Below are positions 25,082 through 35,220 of a DNA stretch of 64,000 bases, piece by piece. The stretch covers positions 124,001 to 188,000 of the forward strand of contig NZ_SRYB01000004.1 in NCBI RefSeq assembly GCF_004793975.1, given 5' to 3'. Under the pieces are notes generated by a model. The model worked only from the letters and a program-made list of their open reading frames with translations. It was not told the DNA's origin and searched no databases. The DNA is from Lepagella muris. GTDB lineage: Bacteria; Bacteroidota; Bacteroidia; Bacteroidales; Muribaculaceae. Position 1 is the first letter of the stretch; each line of letters opens with the position of its first letter. The translations under genes were made by a program, and so were the position numbers.

Positions 25082-26410
25082 TCATTTCACGATTTTTGAA
25101 ACCTCACCATTCTTGACAAGGATATATATACCTTTATCGGGATTGATCATTCTGCGTCCCTGAAGGTCATAATATACAGCCTCGGAATTATCTCCGGTCA
25201 TGATACTCTCTACTCCGGAGTCTTCTGACGGGAGGAAAGATATTGATGCAGAGGTGTCGGATGTGGAGAAGTTAATGTCGTATTTACCTTCCGGCAATGC
25301 ACTCTTGTAAGGCTTGCCATATATTCCCATCATTCCGAATGGAGAATCTAATGATATTGTGTTGCCGAGCATTGGCACGAACATTGTGCTGAGACCGTAG
25401 GAGAAACCACCATCTTCGGTTGTCACGATGAACCCGTCTTCGGAGCAGGATTTTATATCAAAATTCTTCAGTGTGTAGGTGATGACTGTTTCTGAGATCA
25501 TTTCGCCTGTCTCCTCATCCTCGTATGATGACTCCTCTACAGAGCGGACGAATTTCACTCCATCCGTAGGATTCTCGATTCCGTTGAACCCAAGCAGATA
25601 GTAGACACTCTCATCTGCCGGGGTCTGATCCTCACAACGAAGAAATGAAATCATATTCAGACCGTTCATGGAGATGAAGTTGACGGTGTAATAACCGGGG
25701 GTAAGAGAGGATTGCACTGCATCCCCTGAATTTTCAAGCGACGCGAACGGATTTTCATCAGTCACTTTATCAGACCGGGCAGCAGCACCTAAAAGGGTGT
25801 CGTCCTTTGAGTTCGCAACAAAGAAGCCATCGGCACAATCTTCCACAAGAAACTTTGGATATGTGTAGATTACACCATCTTCCGACTCCTCTGCCACAAA
25901 TATATTATCCTGCGATAATTCATCATTTCCGTTAAAGCCTATGAGATAATAGCTGATTGCTTCATCATCGTTATTAAGAGACTGGAACATCATTGTCCAA
26001 GACATGGGATCACCCTCTTCCTGCATACTTGCGAGAATCACCTTATACGTGCCGGCAGGAAGTTCGCAGTTGATGGCAGGTCCGTTTTCGGCAAGAGAGG
26101 TCATAGTGGCATACTGGTTTACCATATTGCTGAATCCGAAATCATTGTCAACATTGAATCCAAGTTTCAGCCCTTCCTCACCGATTGCGAAAAATCCATT
26201 CTGACATTCCGAGATTACGAAATTATCATTGATGAAACGGTAGATACCCTCATCTTCATCCTCTTCATTGCCGGGGACGTATGTCAGACGGTTGGATTCG
26301 GTAGCCTCGCTTTCTCCGTTGAAGCCGGAGAGATAGAAACCTGTCTGTGGTGGTGCCGCCATTGAAACGGCTGCACTCATAATGAGTGTGGAAAGTAGAA
26401 ATTTTTTCAT
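25082..26410 (-). CDS. Secreted protein with three GFNG repeats and a sorting-like C-terminus
   Basis: The 442-residue product (start MKKFLLSTLIM at 26410) has a signal peptide ending near AVSMAAP. Three related modules of about 120 residues each open with an F/Y-Y-L-x-G-F-N-G strand (about residues 26, 154 and 271). Each contains an I-x-x-C-x-x-G-F-F/I-V stretch and ends with a Leu/Pro-G-x-Y-x-V/I-x-F/L strand. The last 40 residues (VYYDLQGRRMINPDKGIYI then a short basic end) look like the type IX secretion type A sorting tail common in Prevotella and Muribaculaceae. The further 46 codons upstream are not signal-like and were excluded. Function unknown; probably cell-surface. Confidence 0.7.
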   Translation of the reverse strand: MKKFLLSTLIMSAAVSMAAPPQTGFYLSGFNGESEATESNRLTYVPGNEEDEDEGIYRFINDNFVISECQNGFFAIGEEGLKLGFNVDNDFGFSNMVNQYATMTSLAENGPAINCELPAGTYKVILASMQEEGDPMSWTMMFQSLNNDDEAISYYLIGFNGNDELSQDNIFVAEESEDGVIYTYPKFLVEDCADGFFVANSKDDTLLGAAARSDKVTDENPFASLENSGDAVQSSLTPGYYTVNFISMNGLNMISFLRCEDQTPADESVYYLLGFNGIENPTDGVKFVRSVEESSYEDEETGEMISETVITYTLKNFDIKSCSEDGFIVTTEDGGFSYGLSTMFVPMLGNTISLDSPFGMMGIYGKPYKSALPEGKYDINFSTSDTSASISFLPSEDSGVESIMTGDNSEAVYYDLQGRRMINPDKGIYILVKNGEVSKIVK

Positions 26411-26608
26411 AAAATATTTAGTTAGACTTAAAAATATTCTTGTTAAAAACCTGTCAGTATGATTCGGTTTTAATATATACGCAAACCAAGTGAAACGGTA
26501 TACGGGAAAATAAAGAAAAAATGAAAAATAAAAATTTGTCGTAGTCATGGTATACCAAATATAGGTGGTTGCGTATCTTTATAAAAACATTATTAAACGA
26601 AATTCTAT

Positions 26609-28036
26609 ATGAACTTTACAACTTTCAGCACGATTGGCAGTGCGATTGGTAAGACTGTCGGACTCAGTGTAGTGGCTTCATTGCTTATGACGGCATGCTC
26701 GTCGACCGAAACAAAGGATCCGTTCACCGGCATACTGAAAACGGATGCGGTAAACGACATGATGTATAATTATGCACCGGATCATGATTTTATGAATATG
26801 ACGACCATACCGGTAGTGCCGGATTCCACAGGTCATTTCACTTTCCCGGATTCATTAGTGCTTGATGACGGAATACGCATTCAGCTTCTTGCGGATAATG
26901 ATTATTTCGGCATTTATCTTGAAAAGGGGAAAAGCGTGGAGGGCACCATCACTCAGGATGCCAACGGAAAACTTATCATGACTTTTGAAGGGGATAATGC
27001 CGATATCAACACATATTACAATGCACTTTGCCAGGCATTTGATACGATGAAATATTTCTCACCAGATCCGGGGGAGGGTCCATCACTTGATGAATATTTC
27101 GCTCTTCTTGAGAAAGAGCATGATAATGTTGTGTCGCTCCTTCCTACCATCAAGGATGAGGAGACTCGTAAGTTTTATGAGAAGATGACCGACAGGATGT
27201 ATACTTGGACAAAGATTCGCCTTATCATGGATCGTGATTATGAGAGTAACACCGACGTGAGGGAGGATCCTGAATTTGTGTCGCTCGTGGAGACTATTGA
27301 TCCCAATGATGACCTGAGTCTTGAATGCACACTCATCTTCCCATGGCTTACCATGCAGTCAAAAAGCGATCAGAACGATCAGCTTGCCAACAATATAGAG
27401 CAGCTTCACATCGTTGATAAGCAGATCACCAATGCCAACACGCGCAAGGTGATGATGAACCAGCTTGCATTTAATTATTTCTCATACGGACAGCCTACGC
27501 AGGAGCAGGCAGAGACGTATATGAAGGAATATGAGAAGATTGCATCCGCTTATCCCGATCTCGTGGAGCGTTATAAGTTGCGCCAGTCAAGCATAAAGGA
27601 GATAAAGGCGGGGGATGCCTTACCTTCCGACCCGATGCTGAAGACTCCCGATGGCAAGACTCTCCGTCTTTCCGACCTAAAGGGTAAGGTTACTTATATC
27701 GATTTCTGGGCTACGTGGTGCGGTCCATGCTGCAAGCAGATTCCGTTTATGGAGAAGTTGGTTGAGAAGATGAAGGGGAATAAGGATGTGGCCTTTGTCA
27801 GTATCTCCTCTGATACGGATGAGGCTGCATGGAAGAAGAAACTTGCTAAGGATAATCCGGAATGGGCACAATATATATTCGATGGAGCAGATGGCGACAC
27901 ATTCTTCACACAGATGGGAATAAACGGAATACCGCGGTTCTTGATACTCAATGCCGACGGCACAATAGCCGTTGCAGATGCGTTGCGCCCGTCAGATGAG
28001 GGGGTAGAGGCTCAGATTCTGGGTTGCATACATTGA
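26609..28036 (+). CDS. TlpA-like thioredoxin-fold lipoprotein
   Basis: The 475-residue product has a lipoprotein signal (SLLMTAC). A beta-rich N-terminal domain resembling DUF4369 covers about residues 35-130, then a helical middle part, and a C-terminal AhpC/TSA-type thioredoxin domain (about 335-475) with the redox motif W370-C371-G372-P373-C374. It also has the cis-proline region GINGIPRF. Such proteins act as periplasmic thiol-disulphide reductants. It is the first gene of a run with FecR (13 bases later), SusC and SusD, so it likely serves the imported substrate or the receptor itself. A -7-like TATCTTTA is near 26573. Confidence 0.85.
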   Translation: MNFTTFSTIGSAIGKTVGLSVVASLLMTACSSTETKDPFTGILKTDAVNDMMYNYAPDHDFMNMTTIPVVPDSTGHFTFPDSLVLDDGIRIQLLADNDYFGIYLEKGKSVEGTITQDANGKLIMTFEGDNADINTYYNALCQAFDTMKYFSPDPGEGPSLDEYFALLEKEHDNVVSLLPTIKDEETRKFYEKMTDRMYTWTKIRLIMDRDYESNTDVREDPEFVSLVETIDPNDDLSLECTLIFPWLTMQSKSDQNDQLANNIEQLHIVDKQITNANTRKVMMNQLAFNYFSYGQPTQEQAETYMKEYEKIASAYPDLVERYKLRQSSIKEIKAGDALPSDPMLKTPDGKTLRLSDLKGKVTYIDFWATWCGPCCKQIPFMEKLVEKMKGNKDVAFVSISSDTDEAAWKKKLAKDNPEWAQYIFDGADGDTFFTQMGINGIPRFLILNADGTIAVADALRPSDEGVEAQILGCIH

Positions 28037-28049
28037 TTTTATAATATTT

Positions 28050-29207
28050 ATGGATCAGACGGAAAGAATCATATATCTTTTAACCCGGCGCCTGTCGTCG
28101 CCTCTCACGGAAGATGAGATAAAAGAGTTGGAGGCATGGATGTCGGAGAATCCGGAGGTCAGGGAGGCGTTGTCACAACGTCTCTCTGATCCGTCGCTTC
28201 TCGGGGAATACTGGCGTAAGCGGTCGCTTGTCGATACCGGTCGTCCGCTGGCAGATATGCAGGAAAGACTCGGGCTCTCATCGCGCAATCGTCGTTTCGG
28301 ATATGCTGTCCTTGGTGCGACTGTGTCGGCAGCGGCTATCATTGCCCTGATTTGGTTGCCATTATCGCGTGATAAGGATATGGTGCCAGTTTCAGTTGTC
28401 AAGCAACAAAGTCTGTCGGTAATATCGCTCGACAGCATACGTCCGGGAGAGACGCTTGCGTATCTTGACAACGGCGAGGATAAGATTCCTGTCGAGTCAT
28501 CATCACGCGGGCTTCCCGTCGCTGCCTTAAAGAAACAGGGTAATATAAAGAATGGTCCGATAGTCTTGGAAGTGCCGCGAGGAGGAGAGTTTATCGTAGT
28601 TCTTGAAGACAGCACCAAAGTATGGCTCAATTCTGCCAGTACCCTTACATATCCCGAGAATTTCTCATCCGGCGCACGTCGTGTAGAGGTGTCGGGTGAG
28701 GCATACTTCTCAGTTACCAAACAGCCTGACGGCTCACCCTTCTATGTCACTACCGCCGGACAGGAAGTGTGTGTCTATGGCACGGAGTTTAATATACGGT
28801 CATATCCGGAGGAGAAATCGGTGTTCACTTCATTGTGCAGTGGTGCAGTAGGTCTTCGCAGGCTTGATGGAGCAGGTGGAGAATTGAAACTTTCACCCGG
28901 GAATCAGGCTGTGTTCGATAAGGAGTCGATGAGGGCTGAGGTCAGAAATGTGGATATAGAGATAGTGACCGGTTGGCGAAACGGTCGTTTCGTATTCCAC
29001 GAGCAGACGCTCCGTCAGATCATGTATGACCTCGGAAGATGGTATGATTTTGATTTTGAATTTGCCGAACAGGAATTGGAGGAGATGGTTTTCATGGGCA
29101 GCATACCCCGCTATAGCGATTTCTCCACGGCTATGATGATACTTGAGAAAATAGGAGGGATCTCTTTCACAGTCAACGACGGCAAGATACTGGTTAAACG
29201 AAAATAG
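28050..29207 (+). CDS. FecR family anti-sigma factor
   Basis: The 385-residue product has an N-terminal cytoplasmic sigma-binding part (residues 1-80, with LTEDEIKELEAWMSENPEV), one transmembrane helix (about 84-106), a FecR domain (about 175-275, opening VPRGGEFIVVLEDSTKVWLNSASTL split over the strand pair) and the DUF4974 C-terminal domain (about 310-385). It relays a signal from the STN domain of the SusC encoded next to an ECF sigma factor. No sigma gene is directly adjacent; the nearest is at 24293. Confidence 0.9.
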   Translation: MDQTERIIYLLTRRLSSPLTEDEIKELEAWMSENPEVREALSQRLSDPSLLGEYWRKRSLVDTGRPLADMQERLGLSSRNRRFGYAVLGATVSAAAIIALIWLPLSRDKDMVPVSVVKQQSLSVISLDSIRPGETLAYLDNGEDKIPVESSSRGLPVAALKKQGNIKNGPIVLEVPRGGEFIVVLEDSTKVWLNSASTLTYPENFSSGARRVEVSGEAYFSVTKQPDGSPFYVTTAGQEVCVYGTEFNIRSYPEEKSVFTSLCSGAVGLRRLDGAGGELKLSPGNQAVFDKESMRAEVRNVDIEIVTGWRNGRFVFHEQTLRQIMYDLGRWYDFDFEFAEQELEEMVFMGSIPRYSDFSTAMMILEKIGGISFTVNDGKILVKRK

Positions 29208-29279
29208 ATTCCTGATTTTAACAAAGACGGAGGAATGACCTGATATTAGGTCAGCACCCGGAACTATCCCTATACATTT

Positions 29280-32200
29280 ATGAAGCAAATTAGTAGAATA
29301 TCAGCAATAGTATTGATTGGCACAGGACTGTCGGTGAGTGCGTATGCGAAAAATCTCACACTTCATTTTCGAGATGTACCCATAGAGACGGTCATGAAGG
29401 AGATAAAGAAGCAGACCGGCTATGAATTCGTATATAAGAAAGGGTTGATTGATTCCGGCGATAAGGTCACGCTCAATCTTACTGATGTGCCGCTCGCGCA
29501 GGCTCTCAACCGAATATTTAATGAAGATAACGGTTTGCAATATGAGATTGTGGACAAAAATATATTGTTGTCGGAATCTCCTGAGTCGGCACCATACTTC
29601 AAGCATTCTGTCTCCGGCGTGGTTACGGACACCTCGGGTGAGCCGCTTATCGGGGTGTCGGTTTTTGTAGAGGGCACCAAGAGCGGTGCTGCGACAGATA
29701 TAGATGGACATTTCAGCGTAATTGTTGAGAAGGGTAATCCTAAGTTGCGTTTCTCATACGTCGGTAAGAAGACTAAATATGTTCCGGTCAAGCCGGGAGA
29801 GGATCTTCTGATGGTCACTCTTGAGGATGAGTCGCAGATAATGGAGGAGATCGTCGTGACCGGCTATCAGCAGATGAAACGCGAGAGTGCCACGGGATCA
29901 TTCCAGACCATTAGCGCGGAGGATATGGCGAAACGCTATACCGGCGACATAACGTCGAATCTTGAGGGTCAGGTGCCCGGACTTGTATCATACGATAATG
30001 GTAACGGCAAGGGTATCACTATCCGTGGCACCGGTTCGTTTCAGGCGAATACATCCCCGCTTGTAGTGGTGGACGGACTTCCGATAGAGGGGGGTATAGA
30101 ATCGGTCAATCCCTACGAGGTGGATAATATAACTATATTGAAGGATGCGGCGGCCGCCTCAATCTATGGCGCACGCGCATCTAACGGAGTGATTGTGATA
30201 ACCACCAAAAAGGCTCGTGAAGAGAAGCTGACGGTGGAATTTAATGCCGACGTGACGGTCAGCGAGAGGAATGACTACGGCTATATGCAATGGGCAAATG
30301 CCGCCGAGATGGTTGAGCTTGAAAGGTATAACTTTAATTATCTGAATTCCCTATCTGACCGTTCGGCTTATAACTCTCTTCTTAATTACTATAAGACCGG
30401 CAGATCTCATAATATCTCCCCTGCCACTCTTCTTTTGCTTCGTCATGATTTGGGAGAATTGGATGATAGCTCGCTTGCCAATGGTCTGCGGACTTTGTCG
30501 GGGAATGACTATCGCAGGGAATGGCAGGATGCCGTCGAGAGAGAGAAGATAGAGCAGCAATACAATCTTGCGATACGCTACAACGGACGTCAGATGTCGA
30601 ACAGCCTTGTGGTGAATTATGCCACAGATAATGCCGGACTTGTAAATGGTAGGAATGATTCCTTCATGCTTAATTATCGAGGAGAGTTCAAGGTCGGGAG
30701 TTTCCTGAATCTGTCCGCCGGACTGAATATTGTCAGCGAGCGGTCAAAGGCTCCTCTATATGATTCGGAATGGGGAACAATCACGTCGTTCGCCCCCTAT
30801 ATGACTATGTATGATCAGCAGGGTGTCACCATCCCTATGCAGGCAGGGTTCCAACTTGATAATCCGATTCTTAAGGAGGAATCCTACGGATTTAAGAGTG
30901 CCGGTTATAACCAGCGGGAGGAGCTTGGCTTGAGCACACAGCGCATACGACGCACTAATCTTCGTCCTTGGATTAATGCCCGTGTCAACATTCTTGACGG
31001 ATGGACTGCCACAGCTCAATTCCAATATGAGGATATATATTACAAGAGTGATGCGCTCAGGAATGCGGATTCCTATACGATGCGTTCGATGTATAATACC
31101 TATACGGCTGAAGATAAATCCACCGGACGGATACTACATCATATTCCTGACGGGGGGATGTTGGGCACCAAGACCTCGGAGGGTGCGTTTTATACTTTCC
31201 GAGCACAGACAGATTATTCCAATACCTTCCTGGATAAGCATGAGATCACAGCCACAGCCGGTTTTGAATTTCGTGAGCAACATGAGAAGACCTACGGGAA
31301 TGTGATGATGGGATATGATGATGCTACCCAGACCAACAGCAACTATCTCATGAATTGGGGATTACTGAAGGAGATGGAGGGGTCGGCAGGTGTGCTTGGT
31401 CCGGATTATCCGATGTATGGCGCGCCTGAGAGTGACAATTTCTTTACCGGAGATATCCTTCACAGGTTCTATTCATTATATGCAATAGCCAATTACGTGT
31501 ATGACTACCGTTATGCACTCTCTTTAAGCTGCCGTCTTGACAAGACTGATCTGTTTGGAGCTGACCCCAAGTTCCGTGGTCGTCCGCTTTGGAGTGTCGG
31601 TGGAAGCTGGAACCTTCACAATGAGAAGTTTATGCGTGAGGCTACGTGGATAACCGCGCTCAAGCTGCGATTGTCATACGGATTGACGGGAAATATCGCA
31701 CAGAATGTCTCCTCGCTGCTGACGGCAAAAGTGGATATCAATGATATCTACGGACAGAAATATGCCACACTCAATACTCCTCCCAATGACCAGTTGCGTT
31801 GGGAAAAGACTGCCTCATGGAATGCGGGCGTGGATTTCTCGTTCTGGGGAAGCCGGTTGGGCGGTTCGTTTGATTTCTATCGCAAGAGCGGTTCGGATCT
31901 CCTGACGGTGACAGACCTTGACCCCACAACAGGATGGAGCCAGTTGACCATCAATAACGGTAAGATGGTGAATACGGGCGTTGAACTTCAGTTGAACGGT
32001 ACTATCCTTGAGGCATTGACTCCGGAAGCGTTTGGCTTTGACCTTGGCTTCAATATCGCCTATAACCATAATAAGGTGACGAAAGTAGATCATCTTCCGG
32101 CTACCGGTTCGGAGGCGTTGTTAACCTCTACCCTTCATAAAGGTTATCCTGTCAACTCCCTATTCAGCTATGATTTCGCCGGAATGGTGAAGGATGGCGA

Positions 32201-32822
32201 TATGCAGTATTTTTCATGGCGCGATCATAAGGGTGTGGTCCACACCTCCAGCATAGAATCGGATGAGTTCACCCCTGCCGATATAGTCTATAGTGGTTCG
32301 CTTGACCCAAAAGTTATGGGAAGCCTCACCCCGGAGTTCAGTTGGCAACGTTTCACGTTGTCAGCCATGATGGCATGGTATACAGGTCACGTCATGCGTG
32401 CTGACACGGAGAATTGGACGTCGGAAGGCTCGATGTATGGCTATTACAACGGTTTGTCAGGTATAGATGCAGTCCCGTCATCTTATCTTGATTATTGGAC
32501 TACAGGCGATGCCACGAAGCATGTGGCAAACGGCTATGCCGGCGGCACACACGTAACGGGCAATCATGCCTACATGAGCTCCAATGTGGTCAGCGCAGAT
32601 TTCTTCAAGCTGCGGAATATAGTGCTCTCTTATCAGTTCGCGCCTTCGGTATGTCGGAAACTGCGTCTTGATGACCTGCGTCTCCGTTTCCAGATAAACA
32701 ATGTCTGTATGGCGGCAAGCAATGATAAGGGTATAGATCCGGAGGCAAACGATGCAATCGGAGGCATCCGGTCGCTCAGACTGCCGCGCAGCTATACATT
32801 CAGTCTATTTTTCCGGTTTTAA
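29280..32822 (+). CDS. SusC-like TonB-dependent receptor with STN signalling domain
   Basis: The 1180-residue product has a signal peptide (residues 1-23), an STN domain (about 26-95) that contacts FecR, a CarboxypepD-like domain (about 110-185), a TonB box (EEIVVTGYQ), a plug domain (about 215-315, with VVVDGLPIEGG) and a 22-strand barrel ending in a terminal Phe. It imports a ligand through the outer membrane together with the SusD encoded 17 bases downstream. The STN domain shows that it reports ligand to the FecR/sigma system. The presence of a thioredoxin lipoprotein and no glycoside hydrolase suggests a glycoprotein, peptide or metal ligand rather than a simple glycan (inference). Confidence 0.93.
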   Translation: MKQISRISAIVLIGTGLSVSAYAKNLTLHFRDVPIETVMKEIKKQTGYEFVYKKGLIDSGDKVTLNLTDVPLAQALNRIFNEDNGLQYEIVDKNILLSESPESAPYFKHSVSGVVTDTSGEPLIGVSVFVEGTKSGAATDIDGHFSVIVEKGNPKLRFSYVGKKTKYVPVKPGEDLLMVTLEDESQIMEEIVVTGYQQMKRESATGSFQTISAEDMAKRYTGDITSNLEGQVPGLVSYDNGNGKGITIRGTGSFQANTSPLVVVDGLPIEGGIESVNPYEVDNITILKDAAAASIYGARASNGVIVITTKKAREEKLTVEFNADVTVSERNDYGYMQWANAAEMVELERYNFNYLNSLSDRSAYNSLLNYYKTGRSHNISPATLLLLRHDLGELDDSSLANGLRTLSGNDYRREWQDAVEREKIEQQYNLAIRYNGRQMSNSLVVNYATDNAGLVNGRNDSFMLNYRGEFKVGSFLNLSAGLNIVSERSKAPLYDSEWGTITSFAPYMTMYDQQGVTIPMQAGFQLDNPILKEESYGFKSAGYNQREELGLSTQRIRRTNLRPWINARVNILDGWTATAQFQYEDIYYKSDALRNADSYTMRSMYNTYTAEDKSTGRILHHIPDGGMLGTKTSEGAFYTFRAQTDYSNTFLDKHEITATAGFEFREQHEKTYGNVMMGYDDATQTNSNYLMNWGLLKEMEGSAGVLGPDYPMYGAPESDNFFTGDILHRFYSLYAIANYVYDYRYALSLSCRLDKTDLFGADPKFRGRPLWSVGGSWNLHNEKFMREATWITALKLRLSYGLTGNIAQNVSSLLTAKVDINDIYGQKYATLNTPPNDQLRWEKTASWNAGVDFSFWGSRLGGSFDFYRKSGSDLLTVTDLDPTTGWSQLTINNGKMVNTGVELQLNGTILEALTPEAFGFDLGFNIAYNHNKVTKVDHLPATGSEALLTSTLHKGYPVNSLFSYDFAGMVKDGDMQYFSWRDHKGVVHTSSIESDEFTPADIVYSGSLDPKVMGSLTPEFSWQRFTLSAMMAWYTGHVMRADTENWTSEGSMYGYYNGLSGIDAVPSSYLDYWTTGDATKHVANGYAGGTHVTGNHAYMSSNVVSADFFKLRNIVLSYQFAPSVCRKLRLDDLRLRFQINNVCMAASNDKGIDPEANDAIGGIRSLRLPRSYTFSLFFRF

Positions 32823-32839
32823 CTACTAATACATCGTTT

Positions 32840-34261
32840 ATGAAACTTAAACAGATATTTAATATAACGCTAATCTCCTGCGTGGTGATGCTCTCGTCAT
32901 GCGACAGCCGGCTTGACCTCGTGCCGAAAGGGGAATCGACCCTTGACAATATTGAGGATATTTCCCTACTGCTTAATCAGGAGTATTCACTCGGAATCCT
33001 TCCGTTTTCAGATTTAGGACTTATATGCAATGAATCATTGGGATGCATGCTGTCAGTGCCGGAAGTGCTGTCGTCATCCAACACGCTTAATTATGCCTAT
33101 ATGACATATAATGAGGATGTGGATCGCGTCACACTCTGCCAAAGTGATGAACGCTATTCTGCTATCTACAAGTATGTCAATTATATGAATACGGTGATTG
33201 CTAAGCTTGAGGATGTGGAGGGGAGTGATGCCCGCAAGAATGAATTGCGGGCGAAGTCACGCGTAATGCGGTCATACCTGCATTGGCTATGCGTCAATAT
33301 TTATGCCCGTCAGTATGATGAGGCTACTGCTTCGGAGGATGGCGGCATACCCTACGTCACGGATATTGACAACATGGCAGTGAAGAGAAAGTTATCGTTG
33401 TCGGAAACGTATAGGAATATCCTTGAGGATTGTACGGATGAGGTTATCTCTATGCTTCCGGATGAGACGACAGATATCATACAGCCTGACCGTGCATTCG
33501 GCAATGCCGTGAGAGGTAAGGTGCTTATGCAGATGAAGAGATATTCGGAAGCCCTTTCCTACCTTCAGAAAGCCCTTGAATTGAATGGTGGTATAGAAGA
33601 CCGTTCCGTACTAAAGGAGACGGGAGAATGGATTCTGCCGCGTACCGTGTCAAACAATTATGTATGGATTGGCGCGGGGATACGTGTCTCTCCGACTACA
33701 GAGGTTATCTCTTTGGAAACGTGCGCAAAATTTGAGAAGAATGATTATGCGATACGCTATCTCGGAAGCAATGGTTGGGACTTCGGTTATGGCAAGATGT
33801 ATTCCGGAATAGAGGGTTCGCGTATGTTTATGGGATGGAGCACGTGTACTAATCCATACGGGATCACGTCGGATCATCTTTACTACGATGTGGCGGAATG
33901 TCTTATCCGGACGGGTAGAATCAGGGATGGTCTTGTGCTTGTAGACAAGGTTAGGAAGAATCGTGTGGAGAATGCCTCATCCTACGTTAAGGTGTATGAT
34001 ATATTTCCGATAGATGAGCATCGGGCTATGGCATTACTTCAACCTGCCAAATGGATAGAGTGCCTGGGCGGCTATGAGAATTTCTTTGATATGAAGCGAT
34101 GGAACTCGGAGGAAGGGTATCGCCAGACTATAAGCCGCAGTCTTGGAGATTACGGCACCTATACCCTATCTCCTGACTCACCACTATGGATCCTGCCATT
34201 CCCCGGAAATGCAACGCGGCATAATCCTACTCTGACTCAGAATTTTGGGACAAAGAAATAG
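32840..34261 (+). CDS. SusD/RagB-like lipoprotein
   Basis: The 473-residue product has lipobox Cys21 (VMLSSC) and the SusD fold pattern of TPR-like helices: the N-terminal LDLVPKGESTLDNIEDI, the RVMRSYLHWLCVNIYAR helix, and a C-terminal PLWILPFPGNATRHNPTLTQN end. It is the extracellular lid for the SusC encoded just upstream. A strong hairpin 160 bases later ends the operon. Confidence 0.9.
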   Translation: MKLKQIFNITLISCVVMLSSCDSRLDLVPKGESTLDNIEDISLLLNQEYSLGILPFSDLGLICNESLGCMLSVPEVLSSSNTLNYAYMTYNEDVDRVTLCQSDERYSAIYKYVNYMNTVIAKLEDVEGSDARKNELRAKSRVMRSYLHWLCVNIYARQYDEATASEDGGIPYVTDIDNMAVKRKLSLSETYRNILEDCTDEVISMLPDETTDIIQPDRAFGNAVRGKVLMQMKRYSEALSYLQKALELNGGIEDRSVLKETGEWILPRTVSNNYVWIGAGIRVSPTTEVISLETCAKFEKNDYAIRYLGSNGWDFGYGKMYSGIEGSRMFMGWSTCTNPYGITSDHLYYDVAECLIRTGRIRDGLVLVDKVRKNRVENASSYVKVYDIFPIDEHRAMALLQPAKWIECLGGYENFFDMKRWNSEEGYRQTISRSLGDYGTYTLSPDSPLWILPFPGNATRHNPTLTQNFGTKK

Positions 34262-34421
34262 TCCTCTGTAGTTTGCAAGATAATCAGAGGCGTCAAAGTT
34301 TAATTGACTTCATTAATATCATACGATTTCATGATAATAACCATACGACTTCATAATATGAGATGAGTGTATTAGAATTGGTTAGAGAACTATAGCTGCA
34401 AAGCGGATTGACTTGAAAGAG

Positions 34422-34462
34422 AGAGGGATTGTCTCGGTCTTGACGACCGAAGCAATCCCTCT
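34422..34462 (+). terminator. Terminator of the thioredoxin-FecR-SusCD operon
   Basis: AGAGGGATTG pairs with CAATCCCTCT (34422-34431 with 34453-34462), and TCGGTC pairs with GACCGA inside. Otherwise the 327-base gap holds a coding-like fragment (MSVLELVREL at 34364, related to 38234) and the 46-base repeat below. Confidence 0.7.
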
Positions 34463-34501
34463 TCGGTAAATATGATTGTTTTGTATGAAGTGATATCCTC
34501 T

Positions 34502-34547
34502 ATGATGCTGCTGATATAATTTTACAATATTGAGGGGACTTGATGTA
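34502..34547 (+). repeat. 46-bp repeat, copy 1
   Basis: ATGATGCTGCTGATATAATT continuing to CTTGATGTA matches 38641-38686 with one or two differences. In copy 2 it is joined directly to the broken end of the sigma fragment. Confidence 0.65.
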
Positions 34548-34569
34548 TTATTGAAAACACTACGAGTGA

Positions 34570-34593
34570 TTATATGATGATTTTGGTTTTCAT
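34570..34593 (-). pseudogene. Stub of a GLPGLI gene
   Basis: The first codons ATG AAA ACC AAA of the GLPGLI gene at 40313 survive here in the same ATGA overlap with the lipoprotein gene, but a TAA follows after three more codons. The rest of that gene is missing at this locus. Confidence 0.6.
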
Positions 34594-35220
34594 TTGCTTG
34601 TCGTTCGGGCTTTGTATTTATAGAATGTAGTTGTTTGATTGGGTATCAGTACCGGGTCTTTAGCCGACCATTGCATCCACAATTCCGTTGGTGTGAGTTT
34701 CTTGATAAGCCAATAGCCATCCATTGCATTTCCTGCTGTCTGAATGACCGCGAAATTCTCGGTCGTGAAAGTCCACTGAAAATATCTTATGTCCTCTTTC
34801 ACGTTTTCATCTTTTAGAGAGCCGACAGCAACCCAGCCTTTCCCTTTAAGATCGAAATAATATATGGACGTTTTATCCTCAATGGTTTGTTCGTTGCCCA
34901 GTCCGTAATCAGCATATACCTCAACCCACTCTTTCCCTGTCAGCATTGACAATGTGTTTTCCTGACCTTCATTAAGATAGCCTGTGCGTCCCTCGCATGA
35001 CGAAAGGCACACAAACAATATGGTAAGAATAGAAAATATTACCGCCTTCATTCTGAAATTGTGACGGACAGCGTTCCGTCGCCGACAAGATTTTTGCCTT
35101 TGAGAGACATGGTCTGATTGCCATCCCCGGTATTTACCCGATAATGTGAGGCTCGGCAGGGAGATTGCACTCCTGTCACGATGATTGTGCCGGCATCAGA
35201 CTCGGAAGAGATACCGAATG
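34582..35220. repeat. 639-bp duplicated segment, copy 1
   Basis: It aligns with 40302-40940 without a gap (constant offset 5720) and with only about 17 differences, mostly clustered near 35105-35150 and at the right end. It covers a whole lipoprotein gene plus the last third of the next gene. Confidence 0.85.
34590..35051 (-). CDS. Duplicated hypothetical lipoprotein, copy 1
   Basis: The 153-residue product has a lipoprotein signal (FVCLSSC). The mature part looks like a small lipocalin-type barrel: ENTLSMLTGKEWVEVYAD, then alternating strands and a C-terminal basic end. It is nearly identical to the product of 40310-40771 (one Val/Phe change noted). Its start overlaps the upstream gene stop by 4 bases (ATGA), as does its own stop with the GLPGLI stub. 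Function unknown. Confidence 0.65.
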   Translation of the reverse strand: MKAVIFSILTILFVCLSSCEGRTGYLNEGQENTLSMLTGKEWVEVYADYGLGNEQTIEDKTSIYYFDLKGKGWVAVGSLKDENVKEDIRYFQWTFTTENFAVIQTAGNAMDGYWLIKKLTPTELWMQWSAKDPVLIPNQTTTFYKYKARTTSK

